Shown here piece after piece: positions 44,806-57,088 of a DNA stretch of 64,000 nucleotides (position 1 is the stretch's first letter; each line of letters opens with the position of its first letter). Position numbers and translations under genes: made by a program. Under the pieces are notes generated by a model, which had not been told where the DNA came from, made no database searches, and saw only the letters and a list, made by a program, of their open reading frames with translations. This stretch comes from Lophium mytilinum (lineage: Eukaryota; Ascomycota; Dothideomycetes; Mytilinidiales; Mytilinidiaceae), in assembly GCA_010093605.1 (NCBI GenBank), contig MU004183.1:2356001-2420000 (forward strand), read 5' to 3'.

Positions 44806-46212
44806 CTAGGCATTCAAGAAGCCACACCCTTTCCTCGCACACTGCAGCTTTTTTGCGGCACATGAAAGATCTCCTTCATCAACTCCAGGAAAGCAGCAGT
44901 CCGGAGGGAACTCGCTATGGCACCTCGGATTATTCGTACACTTAAGCGTTGGCCTGCAAGACGTTGGGCATCCAAGGTTCCGGCACTCGATCGCTTTGGG
45001 ACAATTGCCGCCATACATCTTGCATACGCGGTTGAAGTCGATAGTGTCGGGATTGGCCACGTTGGACGCAGGAACGATGACGTTCGGGTTGACAGGAGTA
45101 ATAGTGAGAGTACCTGGAAGCGCGAAAGCGTCCGCGCGATACTCCATTATCGAGTTGACGTCGTAGATACCGCGGGAATCTAGGTTCGGGGCTGTGAGGA
45201 CGTTAAAATTACCTAGATTGCCACAGCATCCAGCTGGAATGGCAGCGCCGGAGCAGCAAGTGACCTAGGCTGATTAGTCTTCCTTTCTTAATGGTGCATG
45301 AAAGTGTAGCTATGACTTACTCCCGGGGGCATAGTTACTCCGTTAGGGCACGTTGGATTGAGATTTTCACATTGGAAGTGTACGGTCCCTTCTCTATTGG
45401 GTCTTTGATGCTCGTGGAGGAGGCCAAGCACGTGACCAAACTCGTGAGCTGCCTCTGAAGCCCCGCACCAGCCTCCTATATTTGAGCAGCCTTGCAAAAC
45501 ACGTCAGCGGGGATTTTTAAGCGGGAACGTGCTTGGAAGGAGCATACCTTGCTGCAGGTTCATCCACAAAGCGGAATTTGGATAGTATCCGATGTTGGCA
45601 TTGCAACCTCCGCAGTCGTTTGCAGCGATGGTGAGCACACCAGCCATGCCATCAGCGCTGTTTGGGAAAACTCGTTCGAAAGTGATGTAGGGAGCTCCAG
45701 CGTGCCACCGATTGATAGCGTCGTCAATGATGGCCTGGAGTGTAGTCTGCACTTGGTCACTTGTAAACTTGTAGCGGATCTTTGCATCGCTGCAATTCAG
45801 TGTGTCAGCAAGACTGAAAGTTTATTTCGAATAGAAGATCTTACGGCCAAGTGTTCTTCACCGAGAAGGCACGTTTGTAATGCGACTCAGTGCCGTTGGA
45901 AAGGGTTCCGTTGGAGTAAGTGCCATTTCCGTGGACTTGGTTTGCCAGAAGACTTGCAACCGGCCCATAGATAACATCTCCATCGATGACTGCGAGGCCA
46001 TTATGCCCGTCGAAATATGTCACATTGCGGAGGCCATAGAATTCGTCGTTGATGGTAAGGATGGTAGCGTTCTTATTGGTTGGGCAAAGAGGAGAAGCAT
46101 CATTGTAAGACGATCTTTCCATCATCCAGGGATAAATTCCTGGAGCGGCAGAAGACAGGCCCAGGTGAAGCCCAACGAGCGAAAGAATGATGGTAGAGAA
46201 TGATGGGAACAT
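44806..46212 (-). CDS. Secreted astacin-type (M12A) zinc metalloprotease
   Basis: A secreted zinc endopeptidase; 412 aa from exons 46212-45845, 45789-45548, 45490-45321 and 45264-44806. A signal peptide (starts MFPSFSTIILSLVGLHLG) and a propeptide with many N-glycosylation sequons (NGTYSNGTLSNGT) precede the protease, which starts after a basic site (HYKRAF). The zinc motif is HEFGHVLGLLHEHQRP (about residue 219), with the extra Glu typical of astacins, and the Met-turn region reads SIMEY (about 297). The catalytic residues are present, so it looks active. The C-terminal 100 residues are Cys-rich (CKMYGGNCPKAIEC, CRPTLKCTNNPRC) with no known domain. Splice joins restore frame each time. Confidence 0.88.
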
Positions 46213-47087
46213 GACGAATGAGGGAATGACGGACGATAGATATGAAGGAGTGTAGACCTTGAGGCGTTGGACTTGCAAGAATAGCGCACGATGTGCTTTT
46301 ATAGATCTAACAGCGAGCTGTAGATACTCAGGGAAGCATAAGACGGAGGAATTGATTGAGTGTCATGACACAGCTTTACAGTTTCAAGTCTTCATTGGAA
46401 CTAAGCCAAGCCGTCTCCTTTCCACCTCGCAAACGGTCTTTAGCTAGATAATGTGAGGCTGTGAAAACTGCAGAGGTTCAAGTGCTAAATGATGGTGGGA
46501 GTGGAAAGAAGACAACCCCATGGGCGTTGAGATACGGGAAAGAGGCGCGAAAGCTAAACGAGAAGAAATTCCCATGAGTTAATCTACAATAGGACGAAAG
46601 CATGATTGGATGCCGAAATTAGTTTGAGGCTTGCGGCTGGACCTTGGCATCGGTGGGCGTTTATCCCAGCTTACCTGCTTGCTTCTGGGCACCCGGACAG
46701 CCCCTCATAGATATGCTCAGCCCTATTGTGGCTAGAATATCTCTGTGGGCCATGGAGCCACTGGACTTGAGGCAAGCGACTGTAAATTAGCCAAGGCAGC
46801 TGAACATGTAGCTGGAGCGTCATGAATCGTCCAATCACCTCCCGCCTTTTTCCCGCCCTCCTTCTGAGCGTTGGTACCATTGCGGCCACAGGCGGAGGTG
46901 TTGTTGCAGGTGGGCCATTTCGAAAGTGGGTTTTTCGGATATGGCGAGAGTGGAGAGTGGTCTTTGGCGCTTGGGAAGCTTGAAAAAAAGTGCTGGTATC
47001 TTGTACTGGCGGGTATAAAATCTGGCGATCGACGATGCAGGAAGAAAGTATTTGAGAAAACGCGTCGAAGATAGAGACGCGCTCAGA
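46213..47087. other. Intergenic region upstream of the astacin gene
   Basis: Promoter of the astacin gene and the left flank of the Mutator-like element. A minus-strand frame at 46835-47131 begins inside the element's end repeat and has no family resemblance; not called. The 9-bp target duplication copy occupies 47079-47087. Confidence 0.45.
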
Positions 47088-47738
47088 CGGGCGGTCTCCG
47101 GGCAGGCCCCTCGAAAAGGCCCCTTCGTCACGTGCTCATATAAGCGAATTTTGTGAACATCATAAAATTCACGGGCCTACACTCAACACCACATAATTAA
47201 TAAACCTGTTGATATTAAGCTGCTCTATCTATCGCATTGCAGCCTCATTGGATACCATCGGATCATCATTTTTGCAAGCGCGCTTTATGCCTAGGGCTAG
47301 GACTAGGAGGTAGTAGGACCCTTACCAAATTCGACGCTGATATTAATGATGACACATTCCTTGGTGATAGCGATGATGGGGCCATCACGCACAGCACGCT
47401 GGAAGGGGATCTGCACTAGATTTTGCAGCAGATCCCGCCTGTTCTACCTGCTCCGCGTGCAAAGGACATTGGGGAACCACCCGTGGTGTAGATTTGAGGC
47501 GCCCGGCATTATTCTATCCTAAGTTGTACGTCGGCGCGGTGTCAATCTGTAGAGCAGAGTCCTTCTCGTCTCATCCTGTGCCTCTTTCCGTACACGAGCG
47601 TCGGCAGATTGCTTGGCAGAGATGGAAAACGAAGATAGGAGAGAGCGGGCCGTGTTGATTCTGTCATGTTCACAAAATTCGCTTATATGAGCACGTGACG
47701 AAGGGGCCTTTTCGAGGGGCCTGCCCGGAGACTGCCCG
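47088..47738. mobile_element. 651-bp Mutator-like non-autonomous element
   Basis: The two ends are inverted repeats of 73 bp with a single mismatch (left CGGGCGGTCTCC, right-inward CGGGCAGTCTCC, then identical through TCACGTGCTCATATAAG and GAATTTTGTGAACAT). A perfect 9-bp direct repeat GCGCTCAGA flanks it (47079-47087 and 47739-47747), the duplication size of Mutator-like elements. The interior of about 500 bp has no transposase frame. Near-identical ends imply a recent insertion. Each end repeat carries CACGTG and a TATAAG-like sequence. Confidence 0.9.
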
Positions 47739-48184
47739 GCGCTCAGACCTCATTTTAAAGTGGTTTCTGACAGAAACAGTTTAGCGCGTAGCTAGGCCCG
47801 AAGAAGCTGTCAGGCCACAAGGCCTCCGAGGCTGTCAAAACTTTCGCTTTACATTTTCTCATGTTCAATAACTTCTTCAAGAATTCAAGTTACATGACTG
47901 TATTCCGTGGTAAAGTTCAGCTGCGCGCCCGCTGGTGATGGATTCTGACCGACGACCACCTGCTCCTTTAACGTTCCTCGCTGCTGCCTAAGTGCCTCAG
48001 CCACCTTCTGATACCCTGTTGTATTTATGCACACATTTTCCGCCGTCCGCCGTTCTCAACCATCTTTACTCCTCTCACAAGCACTTCGCAAATCACCTTA
48101 TGCCATCTCATAGTTGATCGTCAACTCCACAACGGTAACTTATCGAACACCAATTTCTTCGTCGCTACGTCTTTTCACAACACA

Positions 48185-49528
48185 ATGGCCGCCAAACCGT
48201 CGGCCGAAACGCTGCGCGAAATGCGCCTGAAGCGATTCGGTGCTTCGTCTTCCAGCAGTAGTGCCGCCGCCGCTTCTCTTTCGTCCAATATCGTGGGTAG
48301 CAGTAGTAGATCGGCCTCGTCGGATCCCCTCAACCCAAAGGAGTACATTCCATCGAGTGAGCAAGAGCGTGAACTGAAGCGCTTCCGAGAGCAATGGACC
48401 GTGGAAGTACGCAAGAAAAATACTGCTCAACAGAAAGCCATGGAAGCGCAGAGTGTGGAGGCACAAGAGAAACGTGCGATGCGTGAGGCGTGGCGGCTAG
48501 AGTTAGAAGAGCTCGATCGACGGCCGACGATGCAAGAGCTTGATGAGATTGCTTTAAGGGAGAAAGAGGAAAAAGACATTCTGCGACTACGTATCAAGAA
48601 GATGGACGATGACAAGCGCGAGTACTATCGTACTACATGGCTACCGGAACTCGATCAGCAAATTGCTAAGTGGATGTCCGGCTCTCTCTCTAGCAAGCCT
48701 GACCGAGTCCGAGCTTGTCGTGATATGACTCATGCCGCAACCAGCACAAATTCCACTGGTAGCTATGTGGCGGCACATAAGGTGTTCGGTATCACGGAAT
48801 TGCACCAGCAAATTCTTCCATATATCTCGCCCGTGGACATTCTGGCGGCGATGCGTGTGAATCGCTATTGGCGCTCCGTCGCATCCCATCTACAAGCTGA
48901 AAAAAACAGTATCCAATCTTGGATAGATCAGATGGAACCCGTAGACTTGTATGGTGTGGATGACAGAGTGTTGAGTCCGTGCTGCACCTACTGGTCAGGG
49001 CCTTGTAAAACCTGTGAGAGAGACCCAGACAACGTGGGTCGCCATCTCATCAGAATATCCCAGCTGAAGGCCAACCCATTCCTTCAAAAACAGATTCTTG
49101 GGAACGGAGGCCTCATTGTTCGCGCGCCTGATACGACAGAGTTTGAGGTGAAGCTTGCTAGAGATCTAAAGCCTCGATACATCTATCCTCTGGAAGAACG
49201 CTTCGCGAACCCGGATGCTAGTTGGCGGAACATGTACCTCACAAAACCACCGTGCCGAAAGGTGGCGTTGTATCATGCGTATGCTTCAGTGAGGGAGACG
49301 CGGACCCAATTCGACATTATCTATGATCCCCAAGGAATCCGCTGTGGTCACTTTTTGGATACGCTGGAGGACCATGCTGCAACAATCGCTCAGCTATGGA
49401 TGAACTCCAAGCTTGAGGAAAGGGCCCGTGAGGAGACGTTCATTGACAAAGGAGAGTTTCAGAATCTGAAAGAATGCAAGCAGTTCCTGCAACAGGAACC
49501 CAGGATAATTGGTACATTGATAAGCTAA
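48185..49528 (+). CDS. F-box-like protein with N-terminal coiled coil
   Basis: A probable substrate adaptor of SCF ubiquitin ligases; 447 aa in one exon. The N-terminus has a Ser-rich patch (GASSSSSSAAAASLSS), then a long charged coiled coil (about residues 58-165). The F-box is at about 199-235 (VFGITELHQQILPYISPVDI, then MRVNRYWRSVA). The C-terminal half includes SWRNMYLTKPPCRKVALY, a motif common to fungal F-box proteins of Dothideomycetes, though that taxonomic link is from memory. The Mutator-like element ends 437 bp upstream of the ATG. It is tail-to-tail with the amidase gene. Confidence 0.75.
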   Translation: MAAKPSAETLREMRLKRFGASSSSSSAAAASLSSNIVGSSSRSASSDPLNPKEYIPSSEQERELKRFREQWTVEVRKKNTAQQKAMEAQSVEAQEKRAMREAWRLELEELDRRPTMQELDEIALREKEEKDILRLRIKKMDDDKREYYRTTWLPELDQQIAKWMSGSLSSKPDRVRACRDMTHAATSTNSTGSYVAAHKVFGITELHQQILPYISPVDILAAMRVNRYWRSVASHLQAEKNSIQSWIDQMEPVDLYGVDDRVLSPCCTYWSGPCKTCERDPDNVGRHLIRISQLKANPFLQKQILGNGGLIVRAPDTTEFEVKLARDLKPRYIYPLEERFANPDASWRNMYLTKPPCRKVALYHAYASVRETRTQFDIIYDPQGIRCGHFLDTLEDHAATIAQLWMNSKLEERAREETFIDKGEFQNLKECKQFLQQEPRIIGTLIS

Positions 49529-49683
49529 ATTTCGACCTTTCCACGTCATGGAAAGTCTGGTACTATCTTGTTTTTGTTGTTGTTTCTATGCTGTTTCACG
49601 ATCTCTACTGCCTTTTGAGCTGTTTTCCAAGTGACGACACCTCCAAACCCCCAACAAATCGCGGCAGCATTGCTTACTTTCGC

Positions 49684-51590
49684 TTACTGTCCGTCCCATT
49701 TATCCAACCCTTTACCCCCTACCTCCCAAGCGGCTGCAGCCTTGAAGATGCTCTCTTCGTCAAATCTCTTCGCTACCAACTGCATGCCAACTGGTAATTT
49801 CCCCTTTCCATCTGGTAGCGAGCCCCACCCGCAGGGCATACTCAGAGCAGGATCTATTCCTCATTAGCAAACAATGTTCTAGAAAATGAGACACGAAGTA
49901 CTTACGACCGGTGACGTTGAATTGACATCTATTCACTGTTAGCGGAGAAGCTATGGAACCCCTATCAGAAAGACACTTACGTGTTCAGAGTTGCCCCAAT
50001 TGCTGGATCCATTTTCTCCTCGACCGTCATACCATACTCCGGGTGTTTGCTGCCAACCCTCGGATTCACAGGCGTCACGAGAACGTCATAATCCTCAAGA
50101 GCTTTATCATAGGCAGCGCGCAATTCCGTCACGTGCATCATAGCTTTGCCAATGAGCGCATCCGCGCCCCCTTTTTCAGAAAGATGTGCCACATTAAACA
50201 TGACATTGACCACTGCTGGGTTGTGTTTGTTCAAAATCTCAAATGACTCTTGCGTCATCGCCGGTGGTGCTATTCCCGGCATTGGGTAGGTTATTAGCGG
50301 CATCGGCAGGTTTCTCATACCGTATGTTCCCATGCCCGGTCTTGCTGCAATTGTCCAAATGGATGGGCCGACGAGGTGGATCGGGATCGAGACTTCTTCG
50401 ACTTCAGCTCCGATAGTTCGGAACTGCTCTACAGCAGCTTGGACAACTTTCTTGACTTCATCGCTGAGGCCCATTACTCCAAACGCCTCGGTGATGACCC
50501 CGATTCTCAGTCCCTTGCCCGCGGTAGTCAGTGTCCACTCCCCCTTACCTTCCTTCTCTTTGGCAAACGCCGCTAGTATGGCAGGATAATCCGGAACATC
50601 CTTCCTTAAGGGCGTCTCAGGCGTCATTCGCGCATCCATCCCATCATATCCCGCCAACACCTCCAGGAGCTTCGCATTATCCTCCAGACTCGTCGTCATA
50701 GGCCCCGTGTGGTCGATCATCGGAAACAAACTGATAATTCCGGTATACGGTATCAATCCATGAGTAGGCTTTAACCCATATATCCCCGCATACGACGCCG
50801 GGATGCGAATCGAGCCACCCTGATCACCCCCAATCGCCATATCGACGCCCTCGCCGATCTCATCTTCGCCAGAAGGAGGGGCAATGCCATGGCGCTCCCG
50901 CCACAGCTTGGACGCCGTGTTCCCCACCAACGCAGCGCAGCCGCTACTGCTCCCGCCTGTGGTGAACCCGCGAAGCCATGGGTTCTGGACACAGCCCGTG
51001 GCAGAGGTGAAGGATAGCGGGGACATTGAGAAGTGCTCGCATGTCGCGCTGCCTTCTATCGTCCCGCCCGCCTTCAGTGTTCTGCTTACAACTACGGCAT
51101 CAATCTCTGGAATTGGGTACTCTTTGCTCCCGGTCAGTAGCTCAGGGAAAGTCCCGCCCGTCAATGGTAGACCGGCGACGGAGACGTTATCTTTCACGGC
51201 GACAGTCTTGCCGGCGAGTTGGTGAGTTTCGGGATTCGGAGAGGAGATGCTGACGCGGTGGCTCCACGCGTTCAGGGGATTGGTGGAGGGGGAGGGCTTG
51301 GTCCATTTCCGGGGCAGAGTGGAAGGCAGAGGAGCTAAGCGTGGCTCCTTGTATGGGGGGAGAGAAGCGATCTGTGAGGCCGTGGCATCGAGACCGTTGA
51401 GAAGATGACGGTATTGCTCTGCCTCTGCGTCTGGAATCTTGAGCGAGGCCCTCGAGGCGAGGGCGTGGATATCTTCGACGGAGACTGGAATAGGTTAGCG
51501 AGGGTGTCCGGGAAAAGTAAAGGTCAAGTGGAAGGGGGGAATAGGTGGAGTACCTGTGGGAGGACCGGTGGGGAGGAAGACGACGGACAT
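49684..51590 (-). CDS. Amidase-signature family hydrolase
   Basis: An amide hydrolase of the amidase-signature family; substrate unknown. Four exons (51590-51554, 51484-49981, 49928-49906, 49853-49684) give 577 aa, including a 23-nt exon. The Ser-cisSer-Lys triad is visible: Lys110 in KTVAVKDN, the Gly/Ser-rich [10 protein letters not shown] (about 189) and the nucleophile Ser237 in [13 protein letters not shown]. The C-terminus [24 protein letters not shown] is normal. The 23-nt exon joins ATLNT to CQFNVTG and then HPALSMP. An in-frame ATG at 51692 would add 34 residues (starts MCRKFETYRT) and cannot be excluded. Divergent from the oxoprolinase/hydantoinase gene, which suggests a shared pathway. 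Confidence 0.9.
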
Positions 51591-52376
51591 GATGTCGAGA
51601 GTTTCCCAAACTTTCGAAAATGTGGTTTGCTTTCCTTTCTTGAAGGCGTCTCGCGAGATACTCGTACGATAGGTTTCGAATTTGCGACACATGGTGTTTA
51701 TACATGGGTTAAGAAGTGGAGGGGTGGATTCTCTTATCGCCATAAGCTTTGAAATAGGATAGAATAGCTTTATCGGTGCTCCCGAAGCCGACTTCGGAGA
51801 ATCATTGTTGTGTGATTAAGGGAGCTTGCAGCCGAGCCGAAGTGGTGAAATGGCACTGTGACGGTCCCGGCATTTATAGAGATGGTATCTTGGTCACGTC
51901 TTGTCCTATTACTCAACACTAAGCACGTGAACACAGAGCTAGGACTTAAAGTTCGGACCACATGACGAGAAGAAGATGTCGTATGAATGATTATGGCCTG
52001 TTTGCACAATTATTGAACACATATACCTACCCCGCAACGCCACACCAACACGTCATCACATGACCTTTTCGGCCCAACTTCCGACTTCAACCTCCCACCT
52101 CTCATCCACGCTACGCTTATCGGAACAAAACTGCCGTCCCGCCCAACGCATTGCCTTACACACTTCAGCCCAGAGATAGGCCACACCCGCTTCATTGGAG
52201 AAATATGCGAGGGACGCGGTCCGCGGCGTCATCGGGCGCATGGCAAGGGTGCATGGTGGAGAGACGGGGAGGGGGCATGAGGGGTGATGATTGCAGCATT
52301 GGTTCTCTGATATAGAGTTCTGGTGTCGCGGATCTGATCGCTCTAGACTCAATTGCAGAGCTGAGTTCGGATTGAG
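51591..52376. promoter_or_regulatory. Shared divergent promoter, amidase and oxoprolinase genes
   Basis: 786 bp between the two start codons, no gene inside. GC-poor stretches alternate with CACGTG near 51926. Joint induction of the two enzymes by a nitrogen source is plausible but inferred. Confidence 0.5.
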
Positions 52377-55300
52377 ATGATGTCGACTGCAAGAGGGTAT
52401 CGTCTTGGTGTGGATGTTGGTGTAAGTGCTGGTTCTGATGCCCCATCGTCTAATCTTATCAAACGTTTAATTTTACGCCCATTTTGAATTCGCATCATAT
52501 CTCAATCTTTCCATATCTCAAGAAACCGAAGACCCTCATGCTCACATCACGAACAACGCGTAGGGCACCTTCACCGACATCTGCGTCATCACCCCCACCG
52601 GTCTCACAGTGCGCGCTAAAGTACCCACAAATACAACCGATCAATCTATCGCCGTGAAAGAAGGCGTCGATCAAGTTCGTGCTGTCCTGAAGTCTGATTA
52701 CGGCTGGGACGGGAAATTCGACTATATCCATCACGGAACCACGACGGCAACCAATGCCATCCTGGAAGGCAAAGGCGTCAAAACCGGCCTCGTCGTTACG
52801 AAAGGCCACAAAGACATCCTCAGTTTCCGGCGTAGTCAGATCCCCGGTGGCCTCGGCGCATGGATCAACTTCGTGCAGCCAGAGCCGATCGTACCGCTTG
52901 AGCGCACCGTAGGGGCGCCTGAGCGTGTGAGCATCCAAGGAGAGGTGGTTAAGGAGCTAGACCGAGAAGCATTTCGAGCCAGTCTGGCAGATCTGAAGAA
53001 ACAAAAGCCGCAGGCGATAAGCGTGAGCTTGTTGAATTCCTTCGCGAACAATGTGCACGAAGAGGCGACTCGCGGGATACTTTTAGAGGAGTTCGGAGCC
53101 GAGGTAGAGGTGGTCACCTCAACAGAGATTTTGCCAGAAATCCAGGAGGTAAGTACCTGGAAGAAGATGGTGGTGGTTGGAACGATTGCTGACGAGGACT
53201 AAAAGTACGAACGAACAGTTACGACAGCGGCAAATGCGCTCGTGAAGCCGATTGTTAAGAAATATATGACGGGCTTGCAGAGCCTGTTGAAAAACGATAC
53301 TGATACGATTCGAATTCTGAAAAGCGATGGAGACCTGACATCGACTCACTTGGCGGGCGAAATGCCGGTGTCCATTTTGATGAGTATGGTCCGGTTCATA
53401 CAGGTCACGTTGTTCTCAGAGACTGATTTAGGCTAGGTGGCCCTGCTGGTGGTGTCATTGGCGTTGGCCATGTCGTCTCCAAGAACACTCCGTTCAAGAA
53501 CCTAATCACGCTCGACATGGGGGGCACGTCGACCGACTGTGCACTAATCCCAGGGACGAATGCTATTCTCCGAAGAGAGACGGTCGTTGGGCCTCTCACT
53601 GTCAAAGCTCCTTCCGTTGATGTTCGGACGGTTGGAGCTGGCGGTGGATCTATTGCCCATTATACTCCACTCACCAACGCCCTTCGCGTCGGTCCAGAAT
53701 CGGCGGGCTCTACTCCTGGACCCGCTGCCTATGGCAAAGGAGGAAAACTTGCAACTGTAACAGACGCTAATCTTGCGCTTGGGTACTTGCCTTCAGTACT
53801 TCTAGGAGGCAAATTCAAGCTAGATGTGGCCGCAGCTACCACTGCGGTGGAGGATATTGCTAAGCAAATGGGTATGTCCATCACCGACACTGCCGAAGGC
53901 ATAATCAACCTAGTCAACGAAACGATGTATGGGGCTCTTCGTCTCGTCTCCGTGGAACAAGGCTATGACCCCCGAGATTTCGCGCTCGTCGCCTTTGGAG
54001 GTGCCGGCCCTCTTCACGCGAATGCTATCGGAAAGCTTCTTGGCGCTTTCCCTGTCATTGTTCCTCCAGCTCCTGGCATCTTATGCGCTCAGGGAGACGC
54101 TACGACGAAGATGAGCCACGAGCAATCCATGACATACATAAGATTATTCTCCACGGTCTCTTCCGAAGAGCTACGCGTCGCCTACAAAGACCTCGCTGAG
54201 GGCTGCTCCGTAACCATGAAGAAATCTCTAGTAGATGAGGATCCCGCTCTAAACGTTTCGTATGAAGCCGATATGCGTTACCAGGGCCAGGCTCTTACTC
54301 TAACGGTGCAAATGACAGCGGCTGACCTCGAGAAAAAGACGGAAACTCTACTCGAGCAGCTCCGGGCCAAGTTCGCCAAGGCTCATGAGCAGCAATTCAG
54401 CTTCTCGCTGGGCACGAATATCGATCTGGAGATTATGCGCCTCCGTGTCAAAGCAACCGATGCCTCCCCGGAAGTCCAAATCCAACCCATTGAAGATGCG
54501 CCGAACTCAAATCCACCAGAAACTGCTATCATGTCCAAGAGCATGATCACTGTCAATGACGAACATGTCGAGGCTATTTTCTGGGACCGAGATCAGATCA
54601 CCAAGAAGGGCTACAAAGTCTTTGGACCATGTGTCGTTACTGAAATGGATTCGAACACTCTTATCCTCCCGGGATACTCCGGTGAAATCGACGGCATGGG
54701 CAACATCCTTATTCGACCGATCGAAGAGAAGGATAAGCAATGGGAAGAGGAGATCATCCATACTCCAGAGTCCGCGAAGAAATATGTCGAAGAGAACCCA
54801 CTTGTTCCGACACTCATCTCTTCGTCCCTGGGATCTATTCGACGAGAGATGGACACTCTGATGCTTCGCTGCGCAATGAGCCCCGCCATCAGGGAACAGC
54901 AAGATGAATTCAACGTAATTACGAATCCGGCTGGAAAGATGCTCGTTGGCCAGTTTGGGAGTTTCATTGGTCAGTTCCTTGACTCCTGGAAAGGAACGAT
55001 CGAGGAAGGCGACGTCTTCGTTACCAACGATGTCTACCAAACCAAGGGCGCAGTGTCCCATCTGAACGATGTGATCGTACTCTTGCCTATCCACCATAAT
55101 GGCAAGGTTGTGGGGTGGGCGGCGAACTTTGGGCATCTTACAGACGTACAGGGTAAGGTCCCGGGGTCGATGAGCATCAACGCCAGCACGATTTTCGAAG
55201 ACGGCCTTCAGATTCCGTCCGTTAAACTGTATGCGAAGGGCGAGTATAATCAAAGTCTAGTGGACGTATTCTGCAGGAATAGCCGCATCCCAGAATGGTT

Positions 55301-56850
55301 CCAAAGCGACCTGACTGCGTTGGTTGCGGCTTGCAGGACAGCAGCCGCAAGAGTATGCGAGGTAGGCTGCCTTCGATTTCGCCTCCGCATCTTTCTGACT
55401 GACTCTCTTCCAGCTTTGCGATCGATACGGTACCGAGGTCTATCACGCAGCTTGCGACAGCCTTCTTCTACGCTGCAGGACTGCCATCAGCGAACTCATC
55501 GACAACAAGATTGGCACTGAACGGAGTAACTTCACCGACTTCATCGATGATGACGGCAATGGTATCGGACCTTACGCTATTACTTGCGCAATGCAGAAAG
55601 TCGGTAGCAAGCTTGTCTTCGATTGGGATGGTACAAGTCCTCAGAGTGGGACTTCGATGAACTATTATCTCTCTACTCCGATGTTCAAGGTACGTACAGT
55701 TCCAAGCTCAAACCTGTGGATGCTATACTGATGCTATTAGATCTTTATCTCTTACTTCCTTCTCGCGGTCTACGACCCCCACAGCGTCGTCAATGACGGC
55801 CCCGCCGATCTCATCGAGCTCAAAATTCCTGAAGGCAGCATCTTGCGACCCGTTCGCCCTGCTGCTCTGTCTTGTCGCACGCATCTCCTAGGCAGGGTCA
55901 TGGACATCATCCAAGCCCTCTTCGGACAGCGCAACCCAGCCTTCCGCTCCGCCGCTGGCTTCTCCGACTCTCCTCATCTCTTCTACTCTGGCTTCAAGCC
56001 CACGGGCGACTGGTTCTTGCTCTATCAAATTGGCTTTGGTGGTGTACCTGCACGACCCATCGGCGACGGACCAGATTGCCACTGCCTCTTCCCTGCTATC
56101 AAGTCTATCCCAACGGAAAACATCGAGCTTTACTTCCCACTCATCATTGAAGCCAACGAATCCGTTGCAGACTCTGGCGGCGCAGGATTCTACCGAGGTG
56201 GAAATGCGCAAAGAACTATGTATCGCTTCCTATGCGAAGGTGAGGTCTCTATTCACGACGACCGTTGGCTCACGAAGCCATGGGGCGTCAACGGTGGCGA
56301 ACCTGGAACCAGATCGCGGAAGGGCATATACAGAAATCACTCGTACGGCACGGACAGGGAAGAGCACGAGGCTATCCTATCCAAATGCGATCACATCCGT
56401 GTCAAGCCCGGCGATGTCCTCGAATGGATCACATGGGGCGGCGGTGGGCTCGGCGACCCGCTCACCCGCCCTCCAGAAATCGTAGCTAAGGAAGTCCATC
56501 GTAAACTCGTAACGATCGAAGGAGCGGCGAAAAACTATGGCGTCGTGATGGGCGAGAACTGGGAGCCTGATACTGAGAAGACGGAGGCGTTGAGGAAGAG
56601 TATCAGAGAGAAGAGGAAGGACGGGTGGGACAGCGTGACATATAACTGGGGGTGGGCAGAGGATGATGGGGGCATAGAGAGTCTAGTCAGATATGCGGAG
56701 AAAGAGACGGGGCTGAAGGCCCCGACGCCACACTGGGAGAAGGATCCATATGGGCCGCATGTTGGACTGCCGTACGTGAAGGAGTGGTTTACGAGGATGA
56801 GGAAGGAGGGGTATGGGGGCTGGAAAGTCTTGGAGAAAGTGGGTGGGTAG
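52377..56850 (+). CDS. 5-oxoprolinase/hydantoinase fusion (HyuA-HyuB type)
   Basis: An ATP-dependent cyclic-amide hydrolase of the oxoprolinase/N-methylhydantoinase type, with A and B subunits fused, about 1372 aa. Exons are 52377-52421, 52564-53148, 53206-53383, 53437-55361, 55414-55689 and 55741-56850. The first exon holds only 15 codons (ending LGVDVG) and splices into GTFTDICVITPTG, giving the phosphate-binding DVGGTFTD. HyuA features include HHGTTTATNAILEGKG, LDMGGTSTDCALI, TVGAGGGSIA and VAFGGAGPLHA; HyuB features include SPAIREQQDEFNVI, VFVTNDVYQTKGAVSHLND and WGGGGLGDP. Length is near yeast Oxp1 (about 1286 aa), so the fusion is usual. The true substrate may be 5-oxoproline or a hydantoin. 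No damage is seen. Confidence 0.9.
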
Positions 56851-57088
56851 GTGGCTCTAGTACCACGTCGTCATGTCGCATCATTTTTGATGGCAAGCTC
56901 ATGTTCTCCAATCTACCTTCCATCATTCCATTCTTCTATGAAACCCCCTCAACTGGTTCTTATCCCGTTTAAACTCCATCCATGTCGATTTTGTCACCGT
57001 ATGCGTCGTTTCGCGAACCTCCGCTTCCAACCTAATCCATTAATGAATGTCATACCTAGTTCGAGGCTTCTGAGACTCTGGCGTCGGC

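Noticed and set aside
46835-47131. Minus-strand frame of 98 codons, with a Cys-containing alternative frame
   Set aside because: It begins inside the Mutator-like end repeat, and no reading frame gives a recognisable protein.
54507-55253. Minus-strand frame of 248 codons
   Set aside because: Antisense to the oxoprolinase coding exon; a shadow.
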